64,000 bases of DNA from Angiostrongylus vasorum (taxonomy: Eukaryota > Nematoda > Chromadorea > Rhabditida > Metastrongylidae), in NCBI GenBank assembly GCA_018806985.1, contig JADANN010000410.1, positions 1 to 64,000 of the forward strand, read 5' to 3'. Shown one piece after another: positions 13,621 to 25,303 of this stretch. Positions within the stretch are counted from its first letter, which is position 1. Every line of letters starts with the position of its first letter. The notes under the pieces are model-generated. The model searched no databases. It was not told the DNA's origin and saw only the letters and a list, made by a program, of their open reading frames with translations. The position numbers were made by a program, and so were the translations under genes.

Positions 13621-16600
13621 AACTGATTCTCATACATAAAGATCAGATATATCGCCTCATGCACCAATTAGACCTTAATGGAACCCATAAGTGTTTTTTA
13701 GTCTCTAGTAGTCTCGTTATGTTCCACTGTAATATCGCGATACTCAGTGTCGGTAGAGATAATGGTAGTGCGTTGTGTGCACTAAGGGCTAATTCCAACT
13801 GATTCTCATACGTAAAACATTAGTTATATCGCCTTATGCACCAATTAGACCTCAAATGGAACCGAGAACTGTTTTCATTCTCTACTATTCTCGTTAAGTT
13901 CAACTGTAATAACGCGATACTCAGTGTCAATAGAGATGATGGTAGTGTGTTTGGACGCACTAAGGTCTAATTCCAACTGATTCTCATACGTAAAGATCAG
14001 ATATATCGCCTCAATGCACCAATTAGACCTTACTGGAACCGAGAACTGTTTTCACTCTCTACTAGTCTCGTTAAGTTCAACTGTAATAACGCGATACTCA
14101 GTGTCGGTAGAGATGATGGTAGTGTGTTTGGATGCACTAAGGTCTAATTCTCAACTGATTCTCATACGTAAAGATTAGATATATCGCCCAAATGCACCAA
14201 TTAGACCTCAATGGAACCGATAACTGGTTTTTGGTCTCTAGTAGTCTCGTTAAGTCCCACTGTAATATCGCGACATTAAGTGTCGGTAGAGATAATGGTA
14301 GTGTGTTTGGATGCACTAAGGGTCTAATTCCAACTGATTCTCATACGTAAAGATTAGATATATCGCCTCATGCACCAATTAGACCTCAATGGAACCGATA
14401 ACTGTTTTCAGTCTCTACTAGTCTCGTTAAGTTCAACTGTAATAACGCGATACTCAGTGTCAGTAGAGATGATGGTAGTGTGTTTGGATGCACTAAGGTC
14501 TAATTCCAACTGATTCTCATACATAAAGATCAGATATATCGCCTCATGCACCAATTAGACCTCAATGGAACCGATAACTGTTTTCAGTCTCTACTAGTCT
14601 CGTTAAGTTCAACTGTAATAACGCGATACTCAGTGTCAGTAGAGATGATGGTAGTGTGTTTGGATGCACTAAGGTCTAATTCCAACTGATTCTCATACAT
14701 AAAGATCAGATATATCGCCTCATGCACCAATTAGACCTCAATGGAACCGATAACTGTTTTCAGTCTCTACTAGTCTCGTTAAGTTCAACTGTAATAACGC
14801 GATACTCAGTGTCAGTAGAGATGATGGTAGTGTGTTTGGATGCACTAAGGTCTAATTCCAACTGATTCTCATACGTAAAGATTAGATATATCGCCTCATG
14901 CACCAATTAGACCTCAATGGAACCGATAACTGTTTTTCAGTCTCTAGTAGTCTCGTTAAGTTCCCACTGTAATATCGCGACACTAAGTGTCGGTAGAGAT
15001 AATGGTAGTGTGTTTGGATGCACTAAGGTCTAATTCCAACTGATTCTCATACATAAAGATCAGATATATCGCCTCATGCACCAATTAGACCTCAATGGAA
15101 CCGATAACTGTTTTCAGTCTCTACTAGTCTCGTTAAGTTCAACTGTAATAACGCGATACTCAGTGTCAGTAGAGATGATGGTAGTGTGTTTGGATGCACT
15201 AAGGTCTAATTCCAACTGATTCTCATACATAAAGATCAGATATATCGCCTCATGCACCAATTAGACCTCAATGGAACCGAGAACTGTTTTCAGTCTCTAC
15301 TAGTCTCGTTAAGTTCAACTGTAATAACGCGATACTCAGTGTCAGTAGAGATGATGGTAGTGTGTTTGGATGCACTAAGGTCTAATTCCAACTGATTCTC
15401 ATACATAAAGATCAGATATATCGCCTCATGCACCAATTAGACCTTAATGGAACGGAGAACTGTTTTCACTCTCTACTAGTCTCGTTAAGTTCAACTGTAA
15501 TAACGCGATACTCAGTGTCAGTAGAGATAATGGTAGTGTGTTTGGGTGCACTAAGGGCTAATTCCAACTGATTCTCATACGTAAAGATTAGATATATCGC
15601 CTTATGCACCAATTAGACCTTAATGGAACCGATAAGTGTTTTTAGTCTTTAGTAGTCTCGTTATGTTCCACTGTAATATCGCGATACTCAGTGTCGGTAG
15701 AGATAATGGTAGTGCGTTGGGTGCACTAAGGGCTAATTCCAACTGATTCTCATACGTAAACATTAGTTATATCGCCTTATGCACCAATTAGACCTTAAAT
15801 GGAACCGAGAACTGTTTTCACTCTCTACTATTCTCGTTAAGTTCAACTTTAACAACGCGATACTCAGTGTCAGTAGAGATGATGGTAGTGCGTTTGGACG
15901 CACTAAGGTCTAATTCCAACTGATTCTCATACGTAAAGATTAGATATATCGCCCAATGCACCAATTAGACCTCAATGGAACCGATAACTGTTTTCGGTCT
16001 CTAGTAGTCTCGTTAAGTCCCACTGTAATATCGCGACATTAAGTGTCGGTAGAGATAATGGTATGTTTTCATTCTCTACTATTCTCGTTAAGTTCTACTG
16101 TAACAACGCGATACTCAGTGTCAGTAGAGATGATGGTAGTGTGTTTGGATGCACTAAGGCCTAATTCCAACTGATTCTCATACGTAAAGATTAGATATAT
16201 CGCCTTATGCACCAATTAGACCTAAATGGAACCGAGAACTGTTTTCAGTCTCTAGTAGTCTCGTTAAGTTCCACTGTAATAACGCGATATTAAGTGTCGG
16301 TGGGGGATAATGGTAGTTCGTTTCCGATGCATTAATGTCCGATTCCCACGGATTCTGATACGTAAAGATCAGATATATCGCCTCATGCACCAATTAGACC
16401 TAAATGGAACCGAGAACTGTTTTTCAGTCTCTACTAGTCTCGTTAAGTTCCACTGTAATATCGCGATACTCAGTGTCGGTAGAGATAATGGTAGTGTGTT
16501 TGGATGCACTAAGGTCTAATTCCAACTGATTCTCATACATAAAGATCAGATATATCGCCTCATGCACCAATTAGACCTCAATGGAACCGATAACTGTTTT

Positions 16601-17479
16601 CAGTCTCTACTAGTCTCGTTAAGTTCCACTGTAATATCGCGATACTCAGTGTCGGTAGAGATAATGGTAGTGTGTTTGGATGCACTAAGGTCTAGTTCTC
16701 AACGGATTCTCATACGTAAAGATTAGATATATCGCCTCATGCACCAATTAGACCTCAATGGAACCGATAACTGTTTTCAGTCTCTACTAGTCTCGTTAAG
16801 TTCAACTGTAATAACGCGATACTCAGTGTCAGTAGAGATGATGGTAGTGTGTTAGGATGCACTAAGGTCTAATTCCAACTGATTCTCATACGTAAAGATT
16901 AGATATATCGCCTTATGCACCAATTAGACCTCAATGGAACCGATAACTGTTTTCAGTCTCTAGTAGTCTCGTTAAGTTCCACTGTAATAACGCGATACTC
17001 AGTGTCAGTAGAGATGATGGTAGTGTGTTTGGATGTACTAAGGTCTAATTCCAACTGATTCTCATACGTAAAGATTAGATATATCGCCTTATGCACCAAT
17101 TAGACCTCAATGGAACCGATAACTGTTTTCAGTCTCTAGTAGTCTCGTTAAGTTCCCACTGTAATATCGCGATATTAAGTGTCGGTAGAGATAATGGTAG
17201 TGTGTTTCGGATGCACTAAGGTCTAATTTCTCAACTGATTCTGATACGTAAAGATCAGATATATCGCCTCATGCACCAATTAGACCTTAATGGAACGGAG
17301 AACTGTTTTCAGTCTCTACTAGTCTCGTTAAGTTCAACTGTAATAACGCGATACTCAGTGTCAGCAGAGATGATGGTAGTGTGTTATGATGTACTAAGGT
17401 CTAATTCCAAGTGATTCTCATACGTAAAGATTAGATATATCGGCTCATGCACCAATTAGACCTAAATGGAAACGATAAC

Positions 17480-18090
17480 TGTTTTCAATCTCTAGTAGTC
17501 TCGTTAAGTTCCCCACTGTAATAACGCGATATTAAGGGTCGTTAGAGATAATGGTAGTTCGTTCCGATCTATTAATTTCCGATTCCCACGGATTCTGATA
17601 CGTAATGATCAAATATATCGCTTTGTGGACGTATTAGACCTAAATGGAACCGAGAACTGTTTTCATTCTCTACTAGGCTCGTTAAGTTCCACTGTAATAT
17701 CGCGATACTCAGTGTCGGTAGAGATAATGGTAGTGTGTTTGGATGCACTGATGTCTAATTCCTACGGATTCTGATATATAACGGTTAGATATATCGCTTT
17801 ACGCACCTATTAGACCTTAATGGAACCGATAACTGTTTTCAGTCTCTGCTAGTCTCGTTAAGTTCCACTGTAATATTGCGATACTCTGTGTCGGTAGAGA
17901 TAATGGTAGTGTGTTTGGATGCACTGATGTCTAATTCCTACGGATTCTGATACATAACGGTTAGATATATCGCTTTACGCACCATTTAGACATTAATGGA
18001 ACCGAGAACTGTTTTTCACTCTCTGATAGTCTCGTTAGGTTCCTCAGTAATTTCGCGATATTCAGTGTCGGTAGAGATAATGGTAGTGAG
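17480..18090. repeat. Decayed edge of the satellite array
   Basis: The last three or four monomers are clearly more divergent than the interior, for example GGTTAGATATATCGCTTTACG instead of GATTAGATATATCGCC, and a monomer with TTTGTGGACG in place of CATGCACC. Terminal decay is the usual signature of a true array edge, where unequal exchange homogenises least. The array ends at GGTAGTGAG, directly against the LINE 3' end at 18,091. Confidence 0.8.
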
Positions 18091-18320
18091 ATTGACACGA
18101 CCGAAATCGCAGACCTGAAAAATGCGCTACATATTCCATTTCTTCGTAATACAAACCAACATAAAATCTAAAGACTATAGATGTTTTCGGAAAATCGCAA
18201 TGCAGTCAAGTTCTCAGTGAAATGGTGGTTTTACCGTGCTAAGCTTTTATTTTCTGCCTACTAAAATTTTTTACGACTGTTGAATACAACCACAGCGTAG
18301 CTTAGATATTCGTACAACTT

Positions 18321-18393
18321 GGACCTCGGGCCGGATCGAACCACGATTTTCTTTCCAGGGGCTCGTTCATTACACACTGCGCCACGGAGTCCC
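18321..18393 (-). other. tRNA-like block in the LINE 3' tail (copy A)
   Basis: On the minus strand this block has an A-box-like TGGCGCAGTG and a good B box, GGTTCGATCC. Its ends GGGACTC and GAGGTCC can pair with one mismatch. It looks like a degenerate tRNA or a tRNA-derived SINE head. The same block sits at the same place in the second LINE copy (43,267-43,339). It was therefore part of the element, or inserted before the two copies separated. A functional tRNA is unlikely because the anticodon and T arms do not fold cleanly by eye. Confidence 0.5.
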
Positions 18394-18741
18394 TTGCTCT
18401 GTGTCTCTCTCAGCTACTTTTGGGCGCGAGCTTCCGGCGAGGGAAATTGTATTTCGATCTAGCCTGCTGTCCAAGTTTTGCGAATATCTCAACATTGTGA
18501 TGGTGGTTTTACTGTCTTCATAAAAGCATCATATGTTAATTTGAAGGCAGTTAGGCAGCATTTTCTTGGATTTTAAGCTGTGCGATGTTTCTATTTGTCT
18601 TTACTCGTTCACCTGTATCACCTGTAGTCCGACTGATCGTCGTGTGGATCGATCGGGAGCCAGTAGACCTTCCATTTTTCCTTGTCGCGTGCAAGAGTAG
18701 CCCAGTAAGTAACAGTGGGTTCCGTTCGCTCGAGGGACTCG

Positions 18742-19694
18742 TTAAGCATCATATCCCTCTTCTAGGGTATTCGCGAAGAACTCTGACCATCGGGTCGGTG
18801 GTCTTCCTGCAGTGCGTTTAACATCCCGAACAATCCAGTCACTAACGGCTCCTGTCCATCTGTTCTCATTCATACGCCTTACGTGTCCGGCCCACTTCAT
18901 CTTCGACTGTTTGACGTACAGAACGGCATCTTTGATTTTTAATCGTAGACGCAAGTCGGAACTTCGGATCACATCCCTTAATTGTGTAGAGCGGGATACT
19001 CCTAGCATCGTCCTTTCGACTGCGCTTTCGATAACGCTGAGTGGTCTTTCATCCTGCTTACGCAGCGACCAGGTTTCTGACGCATACGTTAGGGCAGGAA
19101 GTACCGTTGAGTAGAAAAGGTGGGCACGGAGTCGGGTGTTCCTTGTTCTCTTCACTAAATCCTCGATACTCTGGAAAGCTCCCCAAACCGCTCGTTTCCT
19201 TCTGCTCAGCTCTGGAGCTAAGCGTTCATCATATTGATTTCCCAACCTAGACACATAACTGGAGCATTCGGAGATATTCTTTCCGCTGAGCGTGAATGGG
19301 GTATACGAAACCAATCGGTTCCTCATGAACTTCTTTTTTTTGTGAGGTTTAGTAGAAGACCAGTCTTTCCACAGGCTTTATCAAAGTCGCCAAGCCTAGG
19401 TTTTGCTTGGATAATGTTTGGTTTTATAAGGACGATCTCATCAGCAAAGCGAAGATGATGTAACTGCCTGCCATCGATGTTCACTCCCATATTATCCCAT
19501 TCCAATGTTCGCATGACGTTCTGGAGGGTGGCGGTAAATAATTTTGGCGAGATGGTATCGCCTTGCCTAATCCCTACTTTGACATCGATGTTAATAACGT
19601 TGAATGGTGAAATCTTGGTTGTGAAATTTTTGTACAGCTCACAAAGAATCTTTATGTACTGAGTAGGGACTCCTTGACCATCAAGGACTTCCAT
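18742..19694 (-). pseudogene. Broken RTE reverse transcriptase: palm core plus C-terminal region
   Basis: Two adjoining minus-strand frames make up this remnant. Frame 19,323-19,694 has the RT palm motifs GIRQGDTISPKLFTATLQN and LRFADEIVLI. The catalytic box reads FADE where an active RT has (F/Y)ADD. Frame 18,742-19,326 continues the protein after a shift in a run of A bases (19,327-19,334) and carries the RTE C-terminal signatures LPALTYASETW, MLGVSRSTQLRD, KMKWAGHVRRMNENRWT and GRPPTRWSEFF. A stop follows GYDA; beyond it the conserved tail (KWKVYWLPID) can still be read in another frame to about 18,615. The altered catalytic residue, frameshift and stop mean no function. Confidence 0.92.
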
Positions 19695-21069
19695 GACTGC
19701 TTCTATCTCAATGCAGTCAATGGCCTTCTTTAAAACGATGAAAGTGAGGCAGAGCGGTCTTTCTGCAGCTCGAATATCCGGGTGAAAAGCATGACAAGAA
19801 GTTCTCGATAACTGTCTGAGTACTCATTCTTTTCAAGTCAATTCCTAATACCTAATGGTTTAGCCCTGTTAATTTGACCTTTTCGTGTAATAAAATGTCA
19901 TTTTTCTAACGAAATGTGGAGTAATCCGGATTTAATTTACTCGTCGAAAAGCTTCTCTGGAGAAGGAACGACTAACGTGATTGTGTAGTATACTCAAGCC
20001 AATAAAGGTTGATATCGTAAGAAGATAAAGAATATTCTCTTCAGGTAGAGAATAGCCCCAGTAGAGGGCATGGTGTCACAAAACCAACCACGATTAGTAC
20101 ATGGATAAGGTATTTACTAGGCTAGAAAAGCTTAAATTACACTGCAAAATAATGTTGGAGTAAGATTTCCTCGTCATAAGTGGTTAAAATTGCCGTGAAG
20201 GCAAAATTTATCAAGAGATCGGCCACATTGAACTAGTTAAAACGCGAAAAAAGCGCGACGACCTGTCAAATGAAACAGTCACGCTCTAAGGTGACGATCT
20301 GCTCCATGCCCTCCACCATCGTCACGCTGCATTATTCAATCAATACAGCAAGCTGTTACGGAGCTGGACGGTCTGGCTTTTCTCCTTAGCTTACGGTTAG
20401 TCATTATTTTATATTGTTCGTCCTTCTTAAAACAGTTCTTCGACCAACGATTTCATTAGTTAGTTTTCGAGTACTCCTTTAATGAACTAATCCATAACTA
20501 GTAGAGTCTTTGTGTTCCATGGAAAACGTCTTGAGCTCTTCTTTTTCATTAAAAGGTGAACACATCGCCGTCGTCCTGTTAAAGTCAGGGTTGTTCGGAG
20601 GACATCTTTTGTGCAAAGAATGCATAGGATTTTCTGAACACTAAGGAAATGTTAACAGGTCTGCATAAGTTATCTAACTTTGACGTCGGCGACAACCTCA
20701 GCGTAAATTGTATGATATTCGTCGTAATTCTATCGAGAGGGAAGCAGAGCTTCTGTTTATAGATCTGATTTTTTGGTCCTGTGCTGAACATGCTGGCATA
20801 TTCTTGGAAGAAAAAGTGGATTTGTAAGAGTGGCTATGCAGCGTATAAGGGGATCAGATTAGGAATTTCTTGTTTGTTTGCAACTGCTGCTAAATGCTTC
20901 ACTTCTTTCTTATCAAAACGCTCAGACTTGACTAACCATTCGTACACGTGAACTGAATAGAACTAGAACCGTAATGGACATGCAAGAAGATCAAGACTAT
21001 TCCACACTTGAAATATCTGTGCTTTATAAGATGTAAATTTTCCTCCACATTCAGTTCGTTTCTTTGCAT

Positions 21070-21370
21070 CCATCATCCACTAGGGTCTTCCAACTTTACG
21101 TTTAGCTTCACCTTGTGCTTAAAATGCTCATTTCATCTTGAATGTCGTAGGATGCTGGTCCACTCGACTCTCACTGGAGTCCCGAGATAGTTGGACAAGA
21201 GCGTTTCTAGATGTATTGCAGATAGTGGTTTCTTTTCGGACAAGTCTGGTACAGATTTCCCGACGCTGGAAGGATGAGATGCATTTTGAGCCTGTAGTGG
21301 GATCGATCCAGAATCGAGGTGGTGATGTCTGGCATGACTTCCACCGTACTTGAGACGTAACTATTCCCAC
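21070..21370 (-). mobile_element. SINE-like element (left arm copy)
   Basis: Read on the minus strand, the block has a tRNA-B-box-like GGATCGATCCC followed by CATCTCATCCTTCC, then GTACCAGACTTG and TAGAAACGCTCT. The last two motifs recur in the same order at 62,700-63,060, and GACTT-containing relatives occur at 48,786-48,990 and 55,840-55,987. The open frames across it on both strands are not conserved as proteins. Its mirror copy is at 41,430-41,740. Confidence 0.5.
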
Positions 21371-22456
21371 ACTTATTAGACTAACGGTTTAGGTTTGATA
21401 TGTGCAAATGTATATCCGAATAATTCAGCATTCGCAGTGATGCACGGGCTTCAAAACTAGGAGAATACTGCTCGCATTTCACGTTCCGGAAATGAGCGCT
21501 TCTGAATAGGGAGATAGAACATCCAGCTCTCCATCATATTCAACTCCCCAGCTTGGTCGCGGCGTTTGGGCGGTGGAACGCACACCTGGAAAAGCTAGTT
21601 CTGGAGATGAAAGTAATAATGTACTGTTATTTGTCTAGGAACCACTTTTGACTTTAAGACAACAGGAGGTGTTTCATCTGCTGATAGCCGTAGTCATCTA
21701 CACATGTTTGTGTGTTATTAAGCAGCTTTAAGTAAAAAAATTTTTATACCTGCCTTAAGTCTTAGCAGTAACTTCCGAAAACATCTTTGTTCTCCACTCT
21801 AATGTGCTGCTTTCGAAAGAAAATAAAGTGGGAGAGAATAATTATTACCTTGATCAGTATCTCTTCCTGTCCATCGAAAACATTTAGCAGGATGTTGAAA
21901 TTGTCAAGCGATTCGTGAACAATGTACGAGGTGTTGGTTTAAGGAAGTTTCTAGGCAAATACCATTTTCTGTTACAGAAGACCCTTGCGGAATGATCTAA
22001 AATCGTAGAGAAAGGTAAAAACAACAGTTGCAGCTACAAAGGAAAAAAACTGTGTAAGAGTTGTCATGTTTGCTTCATAGAGTTACTTGCGAGCGTCTAT
22101 CGATTTGTAAATGCAGTCTTATTACCGTCGCAAGCAAGGTTGATACTTCTAGTGGTTTCCTGACCTCGCTATGATGAGAAGAGATGGTCAGCCTTTGATG
22201 CTGGGATGCGGGATTGAATCAAAGGCCGAGTGTGAGCTTCTGAATACGCCTGTACAAGCTCCCAAAAAAACTCTGGCTATTCAGGGATTTTTGATCAAAC
22301 TACCTGTTACACTGCTGTTTTGGGAACTAGAAATCGGTTTTCCGTTATTACACAAATTCCTTGCTAGTTGCTCATCGGGAAAACAGTTTCAGGATCAATT
22401 GCGCATGCACCTTACATGTGCGATGCTTTGTCCTCCAAAACTAATTCATGGTTGAG

Positions 22457-22586
22457 GAAATATCAACAGCGACTCAGTGAACATTAATGTTAGAAGACAT
22501 CATTCAAGTGCTCTGTTTGCGGCTTACAACAAACATCCCATTCATGAAGGGGTGCTGGGCTTCTTCGCCGCATGGTAGAGCGCTGA
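22457..22586 (+). pseudogene. Exon-like segment of an unrecognised gene, left arm (61-nt intron absent)
   Basis: The frame ending SVNINVR is joined directly to RHHSSALFAAYNKHPIHE at 22,493/22,494. This is exactly the product expected from splicing the 61-nt block that the right arm still has at this point. The frame is coding-like but carries no domain I know. Downstream a run of G (four here, five in the right arm) shifts the frame, so only the right arm reads to the stop after RRMVER. The difference may be a sequencing error in a homopolymer. An acceptor-like TTGAG precedes the segment. The gene is not recognised. Confidence 0.35.
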
Positions 22587-25088
22587 AAGGAGCATTCAGT
22601 GGAAAAGGTGAGCGTAGCTTTGCGTCTGTTAACTGAAGCTTCTTTCAAAGGCCCGAATGTGGCCCCTTGCTGCTCTCCTTCTTTTGTTTGATTTCTCCGT
22701 GTTGTTCTCCATGTTCACTTAACGATCAAGGTACAAATACGAGGTGGTCTTTATAATCAGAGAGCTAGCCAGTTCCATTTGTTCATCGTCTCACCATTGG
22801 TTTTTCGTGAACTGAGTCTTTTTCGATTTATGCATAGTCCAGTCTTTTTTCACACTTCTTGCTGCTCATTGAGCGTCATGTCTTCTTCACTTGCACTTCT
22901 CGAGAAAACGACGAAGTCTTCAGGAGAACGAAGATTTCACAGGGATTTTCCATTAATACGCGTGTCCATCTCGTTTCACTAGTGCTCTAGTGCTATTTCA
23001 TTATCTACTGTAATATGCAACTGTAAATAGCTTTGGTAAGATAGTGAGGTTACTAGGGGGGCTGATGTAAAAGTAGTATTTTTGCAATGGTGTTCTTACA
23101 TACAACTTACACTCATTGCATACTAAAACTTTTGTAACTTTTACTTTTCTTTTCCATTATTAAAATGGTTCAGGCGAAAATCTTTCCTACATTAAATGCA
23201 TTTAGTGTTGATCTGTTAAATAGCCGTCAAAGCAGGCGTAAAGTCCGAAACAGCTATCTGAATGAACGGCCGGGAATCTTCTAAAATACACGCTGAGGTC
23301 GAATTCCGGTGTTCTTATTTTATAATTTGTCGGCTATGGTTATTAATTCCATATCATATTTAATAAGGGTCCCACTACATTGTTGATGTTGATGGTGATG
23401 TGGTTAGTGTTCCACCATCCCGCATTATCCACGAACTGTTTACCTTTGTGTGGGCTGGAATAGAGCTATAAGCGATTGTAGGTAGATAGATGTAGCAGGC
23501 TTTTTTCTCTGGCCACTTTGACGTGGATAGTGGACGTACTGAGAATCCTTTGTGACACTATCTAGAAAATGATTCGATGAGTTCAGGATCGACGACTGTC
23601 TGAATTAGATTCAGATGGGTCGTGTTGTTACCCTCAGTCACCTAGAATACATCGGGCTGCTAGCCAAGAGAACGTGACGAGGACGTTGTGTTGAGAGCTT
23701 TAGGAATATAGCAAAATGCTGTCACTCATCTATATCTATAGCTCGCATGCCTCGTAATAATTGTCACGACCGACTTTCTGTTAACATCAGAATCGATCAA
23801 ATAATTCTTTACATTCTCGTTGGGGAAACGCGAGGTGTTATTTTATTCCTCATTCAAGAGCAAGCTGACGTTTCGGCAGATTTCACCTTCCTCTGAGCCT
23901 GCTTTTGCGAGCGAGACTATAATTTTTCTAATGCAAATCTTTCATGCAAGTCTGCCATAGAATAAGACATCCTAGGAAATTCTTATGTTTGTAATATTGT
24001 TTCAATGACCAGTCCACGTGTTGTCTACTTGTACTCGCACCCGAACTTGTAAGCGAAGGCACCAGCAGCAGCACTTCTCCTATTGTTTCATCTTAGTACC
24101 ATTCCTTGCTTTGACCTTTTTTGGTGACCAACACTCATCCAAAACGCATTTTTTGTAAGTTGTGATGTGCGGGAAGTAGCTTCTCACTAAGAGTGCTACA
24201 TAGAACATCTTTGAGATGTGAACTCGCAGAATGAATCTCTGCATCAAGTAATATTCGGAAGGAATACGCATTGTGTACGATGCTTACCTGTAAATTTCCA
24301 ACCAACTATGCTTCGTATGTGACGTATAGTTTGAGAATATATTAATGCATGTGTACATATTTACTAATAGCAGTATACAAGAATGATTTGTACGTTAACA
24401 CTTCCATGGGACATCGTCGCGAATAGCTCAAATTCTAGATCATTCCCTTTTAGACTATTAGTTTACTAGTTCGTTTCCCGAAGTCGCGATCCTGCTTCTC
24501 TTGTTCGTCACTATTTCTCAGCTAATTACAATTGTTGCTAGGATGGCGGTGTTTCTTGGCATCTGTTTACTCTTAGCGGATCTTCTGAATAGAATCGTCG
24601 AAATACTTTTCCAATAAATAACGCTCCTAGTTAACGAAAATCTGCTGTACATTCCAGTTCAGTGGCCATATACACTCTCCATCCAGGATAAGGTAGTGAA
24701 TCATCGGCGACTGGTACGATATTTGAATAACATTGAAGTTATTCAGTGTCTACATCTTAGCTTCCATTGAATCCCTTGTAATGAAAAAGTATCAGAGAAG
24801 TCTCTAGTGGTTGCTTAGGTTTATACACTCCTAGGGTACAGCTAGAGAAGACACTGTGAAAGCTGGAACAATTGCAAAGAATTTATTGCATCTTCCAACT
24901 ACTGTTGATTGAACTTTGTGAATGTAGTGAAATTCCCCCCCCCCATTCTCTATATAAACTGTGATACCTTTTCTTTCTTACCTCAAATCATTCCAGTTGC
25001 TTATCCCAATACGTCAGCACGATTTCTTTTTTTACATAATATTGTCGTTAAGCTTTTTTTGTTTCGCGCAACGGATAGGTGCCCTCAG

Positions 25089-25303
25089 GTATGCCTGTTT
25101 CAGCATCCAACATTTGCTGGCATCGTTGAGATGGACAAAAGTTGTTCATCTCTTCGTGCAATATTCAGCATCTGTTGTTTGCTGAGATGGTTGCAAGGAA
25201 AGAAAGCAGTGTCAAGTCTCGTCTAGCACACCTGGATGCACTAAAATCTCTGTATGAAAGGATTCACTGCAGAATTCATTAAGATATGGAACACTGTGTC
25301 CGT
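25089..25303 (+). pseudogene. Exon-like segment of the same unrecognised gene, left arm
   Basis: After CAG at 25,086-25,088 the frame reads VCLFQHPTFAGIVEMDK and then breaks. Four A bases stand where the right arm has five. In the right arm the frame continues through LLFAEMVARKESSVKSRL and AHLDALKSLYERI. A second frame after a further shift reads EFIKIWNTVSV and reaches a good donor, AAT|GTAAGT, at about 25,315. The acceptor in this arm is GCCCTCAG, weaker than the right arm's GTTTTCAG. It is probably an exon, damaged in this arm or affected by homopolymer errors. No family recognised. Confidence 0.35.

Larger units (their letters stand above)
1..18090. repeat. Satellite array, ~176-bp monomer, ~100 tandem copies
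   Basis: The stretch is a head-to-tail array of one monomer about 176-177 bp long. The phrase AGTGTCGGTAGAGAT recurs at 1, 178 and 355 and onward to about 18,070. Each monomer holds the blocks TGCACTAAGG, GATATATCGCC, CCAATTAGACC, GGAACCGATAACTG and TAATATCGCGA. The last includes a short palindrome (ATATCGCGATA-like). Recurrent variants (CGTAAAGATTAG or CATAAAGATCAG; CGATAACTG or CGAGAACTG; ATCGCGACATTAAG or AACGCGATACTCAG) mix in blocks, as expected from unequal exchange. Short open frames of 60-78 codons recur only because the repeat does; they have no coding character. The array begins beyond the left edge of the window. It could be pericentromeric, subtelomeric or a dispersed block; the sequence alone does not say. 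Confidence 0.97.
18091..19762 (-). mobile_element. RTE-clade LINE, 3' fragment (copy A), 5' end cut off at the palindrome
   Basis: This minus-strand LINE fragment carries the last part of the reverse transcriptase, the RTE C-terminal region and the 3' tail. It is a near-identical direct repeat of 43,036-44,713 (a few substitutions and short indels). Homology to the longer copy stops at about 19,762, exactly where the left palindrome arm begins with CTGCAGCTCGAATATCC. The 3' end abuts satellite at 18,090. The coding frames are broken, so this copy is dead. The fragment is either a 5'-truncated insertion or the remnant left when the palindrome and the second LINE arrived. Confidence 0.9.

Noticed and set aside
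1..18090. CTGTTTTCA in every satellite monomer as a nematode piRNA (CTGTTTCA, Ruby-type) promoter motif.
   Set aside because: The satellite has an extra T in nearly all copies, and the AT-rich flanks and spacing typical of the motif are not evident. A chance resemblance repeated by the array.
1..18090. The tandem array as a CRISPR array.
   Set aside because: There are no unique spacers; the whole monomer repeats, and the host is a eukaryote.
18321..18393. A functional tRNA gene in the LINE tail.
   Set aside because: The A and B boxes are present, but the anticodon and T stems do not pair well and the block is duplicated with the LINE.
21128..21370. Overlapping 71- and 80-codon ORFs, present in both palindrome arms, as a conserved protein.
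   Set aside because: They lie over a SINE-like element, and the arms are identical in any frame, so duplication gives no evidence of selection.
25089..25303. Nuclear hormone receptor ligand-binding domain for the FAEMVARKESSVK and LDALKSLYER segment.
   Set aside because: Helical, charged sequence alone is not enough; I saw no zinc-finger DNA-binding exon or LBD signature around it.
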